A DNA stretch of 55,533 bases, taken from positions 61,171-116,703 of the forward strand of contig NZ_JADGEV010000010.1 in NCBI RefSeq assembly GCF_016744175.1, in the 5' to 3' direction. Below, in pieces: positions 37,332 through 46,540 of the stretch (its first letter is position 1; every line of letters starts with the position of its first letter). This DNA comes from Neptunomonas sp. GTDB lineage: Bacteria; Pseudomonadota; Gammaproteobacteria; Pseudomonadales; Balneatricaceae. Position numbers and translations under genes: made by a program. The notes beneath the pieces are model-generated. The model did no database searches. It saw only the letters and a program-made list of their open reading frames with translations, and was not told the origin of the DNA.

Positions 37332-39239
37332 GTGCCGAGAGTAATAAAAACAGCAGTGAAAAGTATAACGATATTTCTATTTCTGGTCATGAGTGCAGCA
37401 TCTGCACATGCCGGTTTTTTTGATAAGAAAAATGAAGTAGGCCAATCAGGTGACGGACCTCTGCCCGTAGAAGAGGCATATATTTTTGTTCCTCAAGTGA
37501 GTGATAACGGTAAGGTTTATCTGCGTTGGGATATACCTGATCGTTATTATTTATATCGAGACCGTATGAAAGTTACTTCTTCCGATACTTTGGAAGTTGT
37601 AAGCCGTTTAAATAGTGAAACGGATACTAAAGATGATCCGTTATTTGGCACGGTTGAAGTCTTCCATAAGAAGGCTGAAGTCACTCTGCAGGTTCGTAGC
37701 CTAACGGGGCAACCTGCTGACGGGTACCTTAAAATCACTTATCAAGGTTGCTGGGAAGGCGGGATTTGTTATCCGCCAGTGACGAAGCAGCTTTCGCTTA
37801 ACAACATTCCTGCGGATGTTCTCGTAACGGAAGTAAGCGATAACCTTAAAAAAGAAGTCATGCCGGAAAATGCTGCCAATGAAATGGCTTTGCCTGTATC
37901 AAAAGCCACTTCTGTGCAGGTAGCACTTTTGAGCGAGCAAGATCAATTCGCTAGCCTTCTATCGGGCGATAACTTGTTGTTAACATTAGGCGCTTTTTTT
38001 CTTGCCGGTTTAGCTTTGTCTCTAACGCCATGTGTTTTTCCTATGATCCCTATTATTTCAAGCATTATTGCAGGGCACGGGCATAGAATAACTACGCGAC
38101 GAGCGATGTTTCTTTCAGCGGTATATGTGTTGGCAGTTTCTGTGACTTATACGATTGCGGGTGTGCTTGCTGGTTTGTTTGGTGAGAATTTACAAGCCGC
38201 ATTTCAGAATGCGTGGATAATAAGCTTTTTTAGCCTGATATTTGTGTTGCTTTCGCTATCAATGTTTGGATTTTATGAGCTTCAGTTACCAAATGCTTGG
38301 CAAAGCAAATTAAACAAAACCAGTAATCATCAACAAGGTGGAACCGTGACTGGTGTCGCAGTCATGGGGTTATTGTCAGCTTTAATTGTCGGCCCATGCA
38401 TGGCGGCTCCTCTGGCAGGAGCACTTATCTATATAGGTCAAACGGGTGATCCAGTGATGGGTGGTTTGGCTTTGTTTACATTGAGTATGGGGATGGGAGT
38501 ACCAATTTTGTTAATAGGAGCTTCGGCAGGGAAATTATTACCTAAAGCGGGTCGATGGATGGACTCAATCAAAGCGGGTTTTGGCGTTGCTTTATTATTG
38601 ATGGCGGTATGGATGCTTGACCGTGTTGTGCCTGTAACTGTCACCATGACATTGACAGCAATCATTCTTATTATTGCTGCTATTTATATGCGTGCTGTTG
38701 ATGCTATTGCCCATGATGCCAAAGGCTGGTTAAAGCTTTGGAAAGGTGTTGGGGTCATGTTATTGCTCTATGGGTCAGCTTTATTGATAGGGGTGTTCTC
38801 AGGAGGCAAAAGTCTAATTTACCCACTTAAGGGCCTGAGTTCTAATTCAGCATCAGCTTCTGAACTAAATACATTAAGTTTCGTGACTGTAACAACGATA
38901 GGCCAGTTAGAGCCGCTTTTGAAACAAGCAAAAGAATCGGGTAAACCGGTGATGCTTGATTTCTACGCAGACTGGTGCATTTCTTGTATTGAGCTAGAAC
39001 ATGTCACATTTGCCGATACTAAAGTGCAGCAAGCCTTGTCAGGTTTTGTACGTATTAAAGTTGACGTAACGGCAAATGATGATGAGTCAAAGGCTCTTAG
39101 CAAAGCCTATAAAGTAATTGGCCCGCCTGCACTTATTTTTTATAACCAATCAGGCGTGCTACGTTCGGAGCTTACATTAATAGGTGTTATTGATCCGTCT
39201 GATTTTGTTAGCCACCTGACGCGGCTAACAGGAGCATAA
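37332..39239 (+). CDS. dsbD: Thiol:disulfide interchange protein DsbD
   Basis: Carries electrons from cytoplasmic thioredoxin across the inner membrane to periplasmic DsbC/DsbG and CcmG-like proteins. 635 residues with a GTG start (AGGAG upstream) and signal peptide ending ASAHA. All six key cysteines are present: Cys140/Cys146 in the N-terminal domain (YQGCWEGGICYPP), Cys234 and Cys356 in the membrane domain (LTPCVFPMIP, VGPCMAAP), and Cys549/Cys552 in the C-terminal thioredoxin domain (DWCISC). About eight transmembrane helices between. A small cytochrome gene follows 34 bases downstream and may be co-transcribed. Confidence 0.96.
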   Translation: MPRVIKTAVKSITIFLFLVMSAASAHAGFFDKKNEVGQSGDGPLPVEEAYIFVPQVSDNGKVYLRWDIPDRYYLYRDRMKVTSSDTLEVVSRLNSETDTKDDPLFGTVEVFHKKAEVTLQVRSLTGQPADGYLKITYQGCWEGGICYPPVTKQLSLNNIPADVLVTEVSDNLKKEVMPENAANEMALPVSKATSVQVALLSEQDQFASLLSGDNLLLTLGAFFLAGLALSLTPCVFPMIPIISSIIAGHGHRITTRRAMFLSAVYVLAVSVTYTIAGVLAGLFGENLQAAFQNAWIISFFSLIFVLLSLSMFGFYELQLPNAWQSKLNKTSNHQQGGTVTGVAVMGLLSALIVGPCMAAPLAGALIYIGQTGDPVMGGLALFTLSMGMGVPILLIGASAGKLLPKAGRWMDSIKAGFGVALLLMAVWMLDRVVPVTVTMTLTAIILIIAAIYMRAVDAIAHDAKGWLKLWKGVGVMLLLYGSALLIGVFSGGKSLIYPLKGLSSNSASASELNTLSFVTVTTIGQLEPLLKQAKESGKPVMLDFYADWCISCIELEHVTFADTKVQQALSGFVRIKVDVTANDDESKALSKAYKVIGPPALIFYNQSGVLRSELTLIGVIDPSDFVSHLTRLTGA

Positions 39240-39273
39240 AAATAATAATGGCGACGAGCCACAGGGAGGAAAG

Positions 39274-39591
39274 ATGAAATTACATTCATTGCTAACAGTC
39301 TTATTGTTGAGTGCGTCGACTGCATTTGCAGGCAACGCCGATAGTGGGTTGGAACTGTATCAAGAGGTGGAAATCGAGCGAACTATTAATGGAGAACATC
39401 GCACTGACGTTAATTGTGAAACGTGCCATTCCGCCGATATTTACCGAAGTGAAAGCCGTAAAGCTACTACATTAGCGAAGCTAGAAAGTAGAGTTGAGGG
39501 GTGCAATACTAACCTTGATGTGGGCTGGTTCCCTGAAGATGTAAGTGATGTGGCAGCCTATTTAAATCGTGAATTCTACAAGCTAAAGTAA
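39274..39591 (+). CDS. Small periplasmic monoheme cytochrome c (DUF1924-like)
   Basis: 105 residues with a signal peptide (MKLHSLLTVLLLSASTAFA), one heme-attachment motif CETCH, and a C-terminal block WFPEDVSDVAAYLNREFYKL that is typical of the DUF1924 / SHP-like cytochromes. A lone Cys in VEGCNTNLDVG could be a ligand or disulfide. It probably shuttles electrons in the periplasm. It follows dsbD by 34 bases with ribosome binding site GGGAGG and is ended by a strong hairpin terminator. Redox partner unknown. Confidence 0.83.
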   Translation: MKLHSLLTVLLLSASTAFAGNADSGLELYQEVEIERTINGEHRTDVNCETCHSADIYRSESRKATTLAKLESRVEGCNTNLDVGWFPEDVSDVAAYLNREFYKLK

Positions 39592-39603
39592 CCGCACCAA
39601 TGT

Positions 39604-39635
39604 GCTGGTGGTCGGCCACCAGCCTCTTCTTTTTA
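39604..39635 (+). terminator. Intrinsic terminator after the cytochrome gene
   Basis: GCTGGTGG (39604-39611) and CCACCAGC (39616-39623) pair around a TCGG tetraloop, followed by a pyrimidine-rich CTCTTCTTTTT tail. Confidence 0.88.
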
Positions 39636-39666
39636 TCTTCAGTCAAAATGATGAGGTAGTAATACG

Positions 39667-40167
39667 ATGAAGCTTTTCTTAACGTTAGTTGTTGTTGCGG
39701 CTTCCGTCGTTATTATCTATTTTTTTGTATTGGGTTATCTTTCCAAAAAAAGTGATCCAGTAGGTATTGTTGATGACCGCTTGGCTGCATGCTCACAAAA
39801 GCCTAATTGTGTATGCAGTGAGCATCCAGAGGATGCCGCGCACTTCATATTACCTCTTCGCTTAAAAGAAGAAAGCGTGCGTTCTGGTTTGTCTTCTAAC
39901 AGCATTCTCTTAGTCATTAAGGAATCAATTACTGAATCAGGTGGTAAGTTACTAGGCAGAGAGGCACAGCCAAAAGGTGCTCTGTATCTTGCTGCCAATT
40001 ATCAGTCTTCTTTATTTGGCTTTATTGATGATTTAGAAATACGTCTTGATCCACATAGTAACCTGGTTCACTTTAGGTCATCGTCCCGTGTTGGGCATAG
40101 CGATTTTGGCGTTAACAAAAAAAGAGTTGAGTTGTTAAAAAGCGCAATCATCAGACGTTTGCAATGA
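39667..40167 (+). CDS. DUF1499 family membrane-anchored protein
   Basis: 166 residues. A single N-terminal hydrophobic helix (LFLTLVVVAASVVIIYFFVLGYL) anchors a soluble domain with the DUF1499 hallmarks KPNCVCSEH, ESGGKLLGREAQ and DDLEIRLDPHSNLVHFRSSSRVGHSDFGVNKKRVELL. The family is widespread and uncharacterised; the domain is probably periplasmic. It stands 75 bases after the cytochrome gene, beyond its terminator. Confidence 0.87.
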   Translation: MKLFLTLVVVAASVVIIYFFVLGYLSKKSDPVGIVDDRLAACSQKPNCVCSEHPEDAAHFILPLRLKEESVRSGLSSNSILLVIKESITESGGKLLGREAQPKGALYLAANYQSSLFGFIDDLEIRLDPHSNLVHFRSSSRVGHSDFGVNKKRVELLKSAIIRRLQ

Positions 40168-40294
40168 AGCCGGCGTGTCTGCTTCCTTTGGCAAAAGGGT
40201 AGAATGATTCAAAAGAGCACAAAATGAATAGCATTGGGTGCTGTGTTTAATATTTATTTCTTGTATTAATCTCACATAATAATAAGCTTTGCTT

Positions 40295-41179
40295 ATGAAT
40301 ATAACGATTAAACAACTTCGAGCTTTTGTCGCTGTCGCTAAAACGCATAGTTTTACGGAGGCATGTGCGGTTGTACACCTTTCACAACCCGCTCTGAGCG
40401 TCGCAATTAAAAACCTAGAAGGCGAGTTAGGCGGAGCGCTTTTATCACGTACGACCCGGACATTATCATTAACACCAGAGGGTGAAGCCTTCTACCCGAC
40501 TGCTCAGCGTATATTGGCTGATCTTGATGAAGCTTACGAGGAGATGCATAACCGCTTTTCACTGTTTCGTGGCAAGGTTGCAATTGCTAGCATGCCATCG
40601 TTTGCATCAAATCAGCTGCCGACGGCGCTTAGAAATTTTCGCGACAAATACCCGCATATCAATATGACCGTTCATGATGTGATCGCTGAAGATGTGGTTG
40701 ATATGGTGAGAGACGGTCGTGTTGAAGTGGGAGTGTCTTTTGATCCGGGAGATACAGAGGATCTATTATTTAATCCGCTGTTTGATGATCGATTTATTGC
40801 GGTATTGCCTCAAGACCATCCCCTCTCAAAAGCGTCTGTCATTCAATGGGAGCAGCTACTTGAAAGTGACTTTATAATTTTACAGCGCCCTTCAAGCGTT
40901 CGCTTATTGGTAGATATGATGCTTGACGAGGAGGGGTTAGTGTTAATTCCGCAGTTTGAAACGCACCAGTTAGCAACAATAGGTCGAATGGTCTCAACAG
41001 GATTAGGTGTGAGTGTCGTGCCATCTCTGTGTCTTAAACAAATGACGGAGTTAGGTGCTGTGTGTTGCGCGCTTGAAGCACCTATTATATCAAGGCAGGT
41101 AGGGGTAATAACACGGCGTCGTTACCCTCTATCGTCGGCTGCTAAAGGTTTGGTTGATGTTTTGCTAACGACTTACTGA
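40295..41179 (+). CDS. LysR-family transcriptional regulator
   Basis: 294 residues from the ATG at 40295 (MNITIKQLRAFVAVAKTHSF); an upstream TTG at 40289 would add only two residues. Winged helix-turn-helix at 1-65 (FTEACAVVHLSQPALSVAIKNLEGELG), hinge helix, and type 2 periplasmic-binding-like effector domain (VAIASMPSFASNQLPTALRNF). Neighbours downstream (CreA, convergent) give no clear target gene. Effector unknown. Confidence 0.9.
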   Translation: MNITIKQLRAFVAVAKTHSFTEACAVVHLSQPALSVAIKNLEGELGGALLSRTTRTLSLTPEGEAFYPTAQRILADLDEAYEEMHNRFSLFRGKVAIASMPSFASNQLPTALRNFRDKYPHINMTVHDVIAEDVVDMVRDGRVEVGVSFDPGDTEDLLFNPLFDDRFIAVLPQDHPLSKASVIQWEQLLESDFIILQRPSSVRLLVDMMLDEEGLVLIPQFETHQLATIGRMVSTGLGVSVVPSLCLKQMTELGAVCCALEAPIISRQVGVITRRRYPLSSAAKGLVDVLLTTY

Positions 41180-41193
41180 TTACACTAGTTTCG

Positions 41194-41676
41194 TTATTTA
41201 TTCACTAGAGAATCAACTTCATCCCATACAGGGTTACCCCAGAGTGGCACAGTCGAAAGTGAGTGCTTGTGGCTACCTTGTACTTCTATTGTTGAATAAC
41301 TCACATAAATAATCGTTTTATTTTCGGCATCGTAGATACGTCTTACTTTTAGGCTCTTAAAGAGGATACTTTTTGATGTTTTAAATACAACCTCACCACC
41401 TTTGCTTTTATCGATATTAGCGATCATTGGAAGAGTAATGGGGCCTGTTTGGCGACATGCGATTGACATATCAGATGGGTCAGAAAAATCTAAATTAGCT
41501 TCAACATGCGCAATATGGCAGCTAACGCCAGTAATTATTGGATCTTCAACGATAACTAGTTTGATGTCTTTTGTAGTAAATACGCCCAAGCTTACATTTC
41601 CTACTTCATTATCTGAGCAGCCTGAAAGAAGGGTCGTCATAAAGAAAAAAGGGATAAGGTAAATAAACTTGAGCAT
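41194..41676 (-). CDS. creA: CreA family lipoprotein
   Basis: 160 residues. Lipoprotein signal with lipobox LLSGC (Cys20). The mature part follows E. coli CreA: DPIITGVSCHIAHVEA, SIACRQTGPI, EVVFKTSKSILFKSLKVRRIYDAENKTIIYVSYS, and AVP-type end (LSTVPLW). E. coli CreA has a plain signal peptide, so lipidation is a difference here. Function of CreA is unknown. Transcribed divergently from the LOG gene and convergently to the LysR gene. Confidence 0.9.
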   Translation of the reverse strand: MLKFIYLIPFFFMTTLLSGCSDNEVGNVSLGVFTTKDIKLVIVEDPIITGVSCHIAHVEANLDFSDPSDMSIACRQTGPITLPMIANIDKSKGGEVVFKTSKSILFKSLKVRRIYDAENKTIIYVSYSTIEVQGSHKHSLSTVPLWGNPVWDEVDSLVNK

Positions 41677-41773
41677 GTTAGCCTCATGAAAATAGGTAAT
41701 AAACTGTACCTACTTTAGAAAATTAATTTTGTTAAGCTGATGTATATTGTGACACTAAAAAAGTGAATCTGAA

Positions 41774-42334
41774 ATGAAAATAGCAGTTTTTTGCGGATCT
41801 GGTGCTGGAGCTAATCCTATCTTTACTAAGGAGGCACAGCGGTTAGGGCGGTTATTAGTCGATGCTGGCCATGAGCTTGTCTATGGCGGAGGTAAAACCG
41901 GATTGATGGGCGTAATTGCCGATACGGTCCTAGAGGAAGGGGGTAACGTTTATGGTGTCATGCCTCTTGCCTTAAAAGAAAGGGAAATAGAGCACAAGGG
42001 TGTTACCGAGCTGTTTATCGTCGCAGACATGCACGAGAGAAAAGCTAAAATGGCTGAGTTGGCAGATGCATTCATTGCAATGCCCGGTGGTATTGGCACG
42101 TTAGAAGAGATCTTTGAGATATGGACCTGGGGGCAGCTTGGTTACCATCAAAAAGCGTGTGGATTTTTAAATGTTGATGGCTATTACAATCAATTATTAG
42201 GGTTTATTAATACGGTAGTGAAACAAGAGTTCATGAAACCTGAATATGCCAACATGATGCAGGTGAGCACAGACCCTGCAGAGTTATTAGATATGCTTCG
42301 TCATTATGAAGCCCCACAAGAGAAGTGGAGCTGA
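41774..42334 (+). CDS. LOG-family (TIGR00730) nucleotide phosphoribohydrolase
   Basis: 186 residues. Rossmann-like fold with the family motifs VYGGGKTGLMGVIADTVLEEGG and PGGIGTLEEIFEIWTW (PGGxGTxxE), where the Glu and nearby Arg (HERKAKM) make up the active site in LOG-type cytokinin-activating enzymes. Bacterial members release nucleobase from nucleoside monophosphates; the substrate here is not determinable. The next gene begins 5 bases after its stop; a shared operon is likely. Confidence 0.9.
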   Translation: MKIAVFCGSGAGANPIFTKEAQRLGRLLVDAGHELVYGGGKTGLMGVIADTVLEEGGNVYGVMPLALKEREIEHKGVTELFIVADMHERKAKMAELADAFIAMPGGIGTLEEIFEIWTWGQLGYHQKACGFLNVDGYYNQLLGFINTVVKQEFMKPEYANMMQVSTDPAELLDMLRHYEAPQEKWS

Positions 42335-42339
42335 TCTTT

Positions 42340-43272
42340 ATGTTATTGAGTTTTCAATCAATTCTGCCCCTGTTTTTAATGATTGCACTGGGGTATGTAG
42401 CAAAGCGAACTATCTTTGATATCAAGATGTTACCTGGGTTAAATCAGTTTGTTTATTACTTAGCTGTTCCCGCTTTATTGTTTAATGCCGCCAGTAAAGC
42501 CTCTATAGATAATTTGATAAATGGCCCTGCACTGGCCGCTTTCTTTTTGGGTGTTATTGTTACCGCGTTTATTGTTGTGTTTGGTAGCCGTGTGTTTTTT
42601 AAAGCAGATAACACTGAGCAATTAGTACTGCGTGCCTTAAACGGTACTTTTGCAAATTATGCTTATATGGGAATCCCGCTGACGTTCGCGATATTTGGTG
42701 ATGTAGCTTATGCCGCTACGGTTAGCATCATTCTTGCTGGGAACATTTTTCTCATTGGTGGTGCCCAGTTATTGATAGAATCTGTTCGTCAAAAAGAACT
42801 AGGCCTTAAGCCTATTTTAGCCATTTTGGATCGTTCTTTACTACGAAATCCAATTTTCATCTCAACAGTGGTAGGGCTACTGGTTTCTGCAAACAGTGTA
42901 AGCATGCCTGATTCTATTCAAACTCTGTTGGATATGCTCGCACCTGCTGCGATACCCGTTGCTTTATTCTGTTTAGGTGCCAGCCTGCAATTTGCTAAAA
43001 CTACGATAGTGTTAGCAGAATTAGGATGGATGATTCTGGTGAAGTTGTGCATTCACCCTGCACTTACATTGGCGGCATTTTGGCTGCTGGACGTAAAAGA
43101 TCCTATCTGGATAGCTACCACGGTATTACTTACAGCACTGCCTACAGGGGCGCTAGCGCATGTAGTGGCACTTAAATATGATGTGTTCGAAAAAGAAACG
43201 TCTCAAATTGTAGTTGTAACGACTGTGGTTTCTTTAGCAAGCGTGACGCTGTGGATGAGCTGGTTACAGTAA
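42340..43272 (+). CDS. AEC-family (auxin efflux carrier-like) transporter
   Basis: 310 residues from the ATG at 42340, preceded by GGAG nine bases upstream inside the LOG gene end; a GTG at 42325 is less likely. Ten hydrophobic segments in the 5+5 inverted arrangement of AEC permeases, with RALNGTFANYAYMGIPLTFAIFGD (conserved N-x-N-G-x-M/L-G-x-P in the first half) and ALFCLGASLQFAK and TALPTGALAHVVALKYD in the second. Substrate unknown (organic acids or amino acids are typical). A strong terminator follows. Confidence 0.9.
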   Translation: MLLSFQSILPLFLMIALGYVAKRTIFDIKMLPGLNQFVYYLAVPALLFNAASKASIDNLINGPALAAFFLGVIVTAFIVVFGSRVFFKADNTEQLVLRALNGTFANYAYMGIPLTFAIFGDVAYAATVSIILAGNIFLIGGAQLLIESVRQKELGLKPILAILDRSLLRNPIFISTVVGLLVSANSVSMPDSIQTLLDMLAPAAIPVALFCLGASLQFAKTTIVLAELGWMILVKLCIHPALTLAAFWLLDVKDPIWIATTVLLTALPTGALAHVVALKYDVFEKETSQIVVVTTVVSLASVTLWMSWLQ

Positions 43273-43345
43273 TATTGCTACGAATCTTTTAGTTCATGCC
43301 TTATTAATGGTAGGAGAGCTAAACCTATACCAAGACTGATAGATT

Positions 43346-43378
43346 CTTAATCAGTGCTCTTGAACTGATTAAGTTTTT
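43346..43378 (+). terminator. Intrinsic terminator after the AEC gene
   Basis: CTTAATCAGT (43346-43355) pairs perfectly with ACTGATTAAG (43364-43373), 8-base loop, then T5 (43374-43378). Confidence 0.92.
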
Positions 43379-43421
43379 ATCAGGGTAAATAGCTGTATTT
43401 TACTCAACTTGGAGAGACCGA

Positions 43422-43622
43422 ATGTCTATTGCAAAAATTACTGAAGTTACATCGTCTTCTAAAAAAAGCTTTGATGACGCCCTTCAAAAAGGGGTTAAGC
43501 GTGCATCTAAAACAATCAAGAACATTAGTTCTGTTTGGGTTAAAGACCAGAATGCCACCGTTGTAAATGGAAAAATTGAAGAGTATCGAGTGACAATGAA
43601 AATCACCTTTGTTTTGGATTAA
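43422..43622 (+). CDS. Dodecin
   Basis: 66-residue flavin-storage protein that forms hollow dodecamers. Typical dodecin sequence: start SIAKITEVTSSSKKSFDDAL, tryptophan in SSVWVKDQNATV that stacks the flavin, and the C-terminal strand EEYRVTMKITFVLD. Own promoter and terminator flank it (ribosome binding site GGAGAG). Confidence 0.93.
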   Translation: MSIAKITEVTSSSKKSFDDALQKGVKRASKTIKNISSVWVKDQNATVVNGKIEEYRVTMKITFVLD

Positions 43623-43636
43623 GTAAATATTACGTG

Positions 43637-43659
43637 AAAGGGGGGATCGTCCCTCTTTT
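43637..43659 (+). terminator. Hairpin terminator after dodecin
   Basis: AAGGGGGGA (43638-43646) pairs with TCCCTCTTT (43650-43658), including two G-T wobbles, on a TCG loop, then T4. Short but stable. Confidence 0.7.
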
Positions 43660-43823
43660 GCTGTTTTATCGTTAACGCACTTTAGATAGAATCTTACGTT
43701 TTGCTAATACTTAGCGTTTATAGGCCCGCTTTAATCCCATCTTTATATTGAGTATTTAATGTTGTGAGTCACTTATGGTTTACTGTTAATATCTCTCTTT
43801 TTATATAGCGTTAAGGACATTTT

Positions 43824-44309
43824 ATGCAGATTGCAAAAGATTCAGTGGTTCAGTTTTCTTATACACTGAAAGACGTAAGCGGTGACATTATAGAAGCAAC
43901 AGATGAAGGCTCACCTGTCGCTTACTTGCACGGCCATAACAGTATGATTCCTGGGCTTGAGAAGGTAATGGAAGGTAAAAGTGCTGGCGACCAAGTCTCT
44001 GAAACATTGCAACCAGCTGATGCCTATGGCGAGAGAACTGAAGAGCCTACTCAGCGAGTACCCGTTAAGCACTTGCAAGGCTCAAAAAAATGGAAAGCCG
44101 GTATGACCGCTACTGTGCAAACAGAGCAAGGTAACCGACAAGTGACAATCGTTAAAATGGGTAAGTTCATGGCGACGGTAGATACTAACCATCCACTTGC
44201 TGGCAAAGTCGTTACTTTTGATATTGATATCAAAAATGTCCGTGAAGCAACGGCTGAAGAGATTCAGCATGGTCATGCACACGGGGCTGGCGGACATCAT
44301 CACGACTGA
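43824..44309 (+). CDS. slyD: SlyD-like FKBP-type peptidyl-prolyl isomerase
   Basis: 161 residues. FKBP domain with an inserted chaperone flap: LHGHNSMIPGLEKVMEGKSAGD, DAYGERTEEPTQRVPV. The tail is His-rich (HGHAHGAGGHHHD), as in E. coli SlyD, and can bind nickel or other metals. Same length range as SlyD. The following hydrolase gene starts nine bases after the stop, so the two may be co-transcribed. A second SlyD elsewhere in the genome cannot be excluded. Confidence 0.9.
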   Translation: MQIAKDSVVQFSYTLKDVSGDIIEATDEGSPVAYLHGHNSMIPGLEKVMEGKSAGDQVSETLQPADAYGERTEEPTQRVPVKHLQGSKKWKAGMTATVQTEQGNRQVTIVKMGKFMATVDTNHPLAGKVVTFDIDIKNVREATAEEIQHGHAHGAGGHHHD

Positions 44310-44318
44310 CCTTAACTT

Positions 44319-45224
44319 ATGAAACAAGCGCAAGATGCATTGATCCCGTGGGAACATGATGACGGTACATTAATCCTGCGAGGGTGGATGTCACCCAATT
44401 GTGGTAATAATGGTCGCCCCATTATCCATTTCCTACACGGGACTGGGCTGCCTAGTTTAACGTACTGGCCATTTCTTGAGTTGTTTCATGAAGAATATGA
44501 CTTGTTTCTTGGCTCGTTTGAAGGGCATGGTGATAGTGACCATGCTTCACGAGAGTCGTATTCCGATTGGCAGGCATTAACAGCTCGTGCGCTTGTTTGT
44601 TATGAGTCCTTCAGTGAGAGCTGGGATCCTACATTACCCGTTATTGGGCTAGCACATAGCTTTGGTGCTATTGCGACGACACTCATGTTGCATCAACAAA
44701 GACGCTGGTTTGATCAGTACATATTACTGGATCCCGTTATCTATCCTAAATCCATGATTGCTGTGATGCGGTTTTTGCATATTGTCGGAGTAGCAGGACG
44801 CTTGCCTCATGTGAAGCAAGCAAAAAAAAGGCGCCATACATGGGCGAGCAGAGATGACGTACGTAATAATTTGCAAGGCCGAGGGGTATTTAAAAGCTGG
44901 ACGCCAGCATCCCTAGATAGTTATATCGATCATGCGATTAAACCCAATGAAAAAGGCGAATGGCAGTTACGTTGTCCTCCTTGGCTAGAAGCGCGTATAT
45001 TTTCTGGCTACCCCAAAAAGCTGTGGCCAGCTATCTCACAGTTACCCGAATATACGCATATATTGCACAGTACCAAGACATATCCTTTTGTTCCGCCAGC
45101 AGTTAGACGAGCAGAAAAAGCTAATGCTCATATTCAACTGACAGAAGTAGAGGGTGGGCATTGTTTTATGCAAGAAAGGCCAAAAGAAACCTATTTGCAT
45201 GTTAAGCATTTGCTGCGGTTTTAA
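44319..45224 (+). CDS. Alpha/beta hydrolase
   Basis: 301 residues. Oxyanion-hole segment HGTGLPSLTYWPF (about 39-51), EGHGDSD, nucleophile elbow GLAHSFGA with Ser near 112, acid likely in a late loop, and His in VEGGHCFMQERP near the end. No signal peptide. Substrate unknown. It starts nine bases after the SlyD-like gene and ends 20 bases before the AAA ATPase gene. Confidence 0.87.
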   Translation: MKQAQDALIPWEHDDGTLILRGWMSPNCGNNGRPIIHFLHGTGLPSLTYWPFLELFHEEYDLFLGSFEGHGDSDHASRESYSDWQALTARALVCYESFSESWDPTLPVIGLAHSFGAIATTLMLHQQRRWFDQYILLDPVIYPKSMIAVMRFLHIVGVAGRLPHVKQAKKRRHTWASRDDVRNNLQGRGVFKSWTPASLDSYIDHAIKPNEKGEWQLRCPPWLEARIFSGYPKKLWPAISQLPEYTHILHSTKTYPFVPPAVRRAEKANAHIQLTEVEGGHCFMQERPKETYLHVKHLLRF

Positions 45225-45244
45225 AGTGAAGAGTAGGATGCAAT

Positions 45245-46408
45245 ATGATCACCTCCTTAGCGATTAATAATTACCGTTCTATTTTGAATTTAATCATTCC
45301 GTTGGGGCCGCTTAATGTTATTACCGGCCCCAATGGTACGGGTAAATCTAACTTGTATAAGGCATTGCGCTTGTTGGCGGATACTGCACAAGGAGGGGTT
45401 GTTAACTCATTAGCGCGTGAGGGGGGCTTAAGTTCAACCTATTGGGCGGGACCGGAAAAAATATCAAAGCGCATGAAAGAAGGCGTGGTTCCTGTTCAAG
45501 GTGGTCCATTACAGGAGGTTAAGCGCTTACGCCTAGGGTTTGCGACAGAGGAATACGGATACTCTATTGCGTTAGGGTTGCCTACTCCATCATCTTCACA
45601 ATTTAGCTTAGACCCTGAGATAAAACGAGAGGCAATTTGGGCGGGCGGTTTTTACCGGCATGCATCATCTTTGGTTGATCGAAACGGACCCGCAGTTAAG
45701 CTACGCAATGGCCGGAGCTGGGACGTTGTAGCACAGCATCTAAACAGTTTTGATAGCTTGTTTGATCAGGTGGCAGACCCTGGTGTTGCGCCTGAAGTAT
45801 TTCATATGCGCGAGTTAATAAGGCGCTGGCGATTTTACGATCACTTCAGGACAGATGCCGATGCGCCTGCACGCAAACCACAGCTTGGCACCCGCACACC
45901 GGTTTTGCACCATGACGGCCGTGATCTAGCCGCTGCTTTACAAACCATACGTGAAATTGGTGACCCTAACGTACTGGATCATGCCATAGCTGATGCATTT
46001 CCGGGTGCAAGAGTTGCCGTAATGCCGCATGAAGATGGGCGGTTTTCTATTGAGTTTTATCAGCATGGACTATTACGTCCATTAACCGGTGCTGAGTTAT
46101 CAGACGGAACATTACGCTATTTATTATTGATCGCCGCATTGCTAACGCCAAGGCCACCCTCATTGATGGTGCTGAATGAGCCAGAAACAAGCCTGCATCC
46201 TGATTTGTTACCCGCACTTGCCCGCTTAATTATTCGTATATCAAAAGTCACTCAGGTATGGGTAGTCTCACACTCAAACCGCTTAATAGCAGCGCTTAAT
46301 CAAGACCCAAACTGCCATGCTATTGAGCTGGAAAAAGAATTAGGGCAAACAGAAGTAAAAGGCCTCGGCATGTTTGATGAACCGCCTTGGTATTGGCCCG
46401 ATAAGTAA
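45245..46408 (+). CDS. AAA ATPase (RecF/SMC-like, OLD-type)
   Basis: 387 residues. Walker A GPNGTGKS at residues 28-35, ABC-type signature AELSDGTLRYLLLIAALL, Walker B LMVLNEPETSLHP with the D replaced by N (the conserved catalytic Glu retained), and the switch histidine WVVSHSNRLI. This is the RecF/OLD/predicted-ATPase type without a long coiled coil or attached TOPRIM. Homologues often occur in defence or repair contexts but many are orphan. Ribosome binding site AGTAGGATG before the ATG. Shares no obvious partner; sits just upstream of the type I secretion locus. Confidence 0.87.
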   Translation: MITSLAINNYRSILNLIIPLGPLNVITGPNGTGKSNLYKALRLLADTAQGGVVNSLAREGGLSSTYWAGPEKISKRMKEGVVPVQGGPLQEVKRLRLGFATEEYGYSIALGLPTPSSSQFSLDPEIKREAIWAGGFYRHASSLVDRNGPAVKLRNGRSWDVVAQHLNSFDSLFDQVADPGVAPEVFHMRELIRRWRFYDHFRTDADAPARKPQLGTRTPVLHHDGRDLAAALQTIREIGDPNVLDHAIADAFPGARVAVMPHEDGRFSIEFYQHGLLRPLTGAELSDGTLRYLLLIAALLTPRPPSLMVLNEPETSLHPDLLPALARLIIRISKVTQVWVVSHSNRLIAALNQDPNCHAIELEKELGQTEVKGLGMFDEPPWYWPDK

Positions 46409-46540
46409 TCTGTACAAGTTGCTACGTTATAGTCATCATAAGAATATTGATAATCAGCCATTAGTCTGATATTTTGCGGCATCATTCTAGGGATCTGGAA
46501 TGACATTATGGAAGATATATTTAATTAAAAGGATGTTGTT

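Noticed and set aside
46300-46506. Minus-strand frame between the ATPase and exporter
   Set aside because: Antisense to the ATPase gene end, no ribosome binding site or recognisable product.
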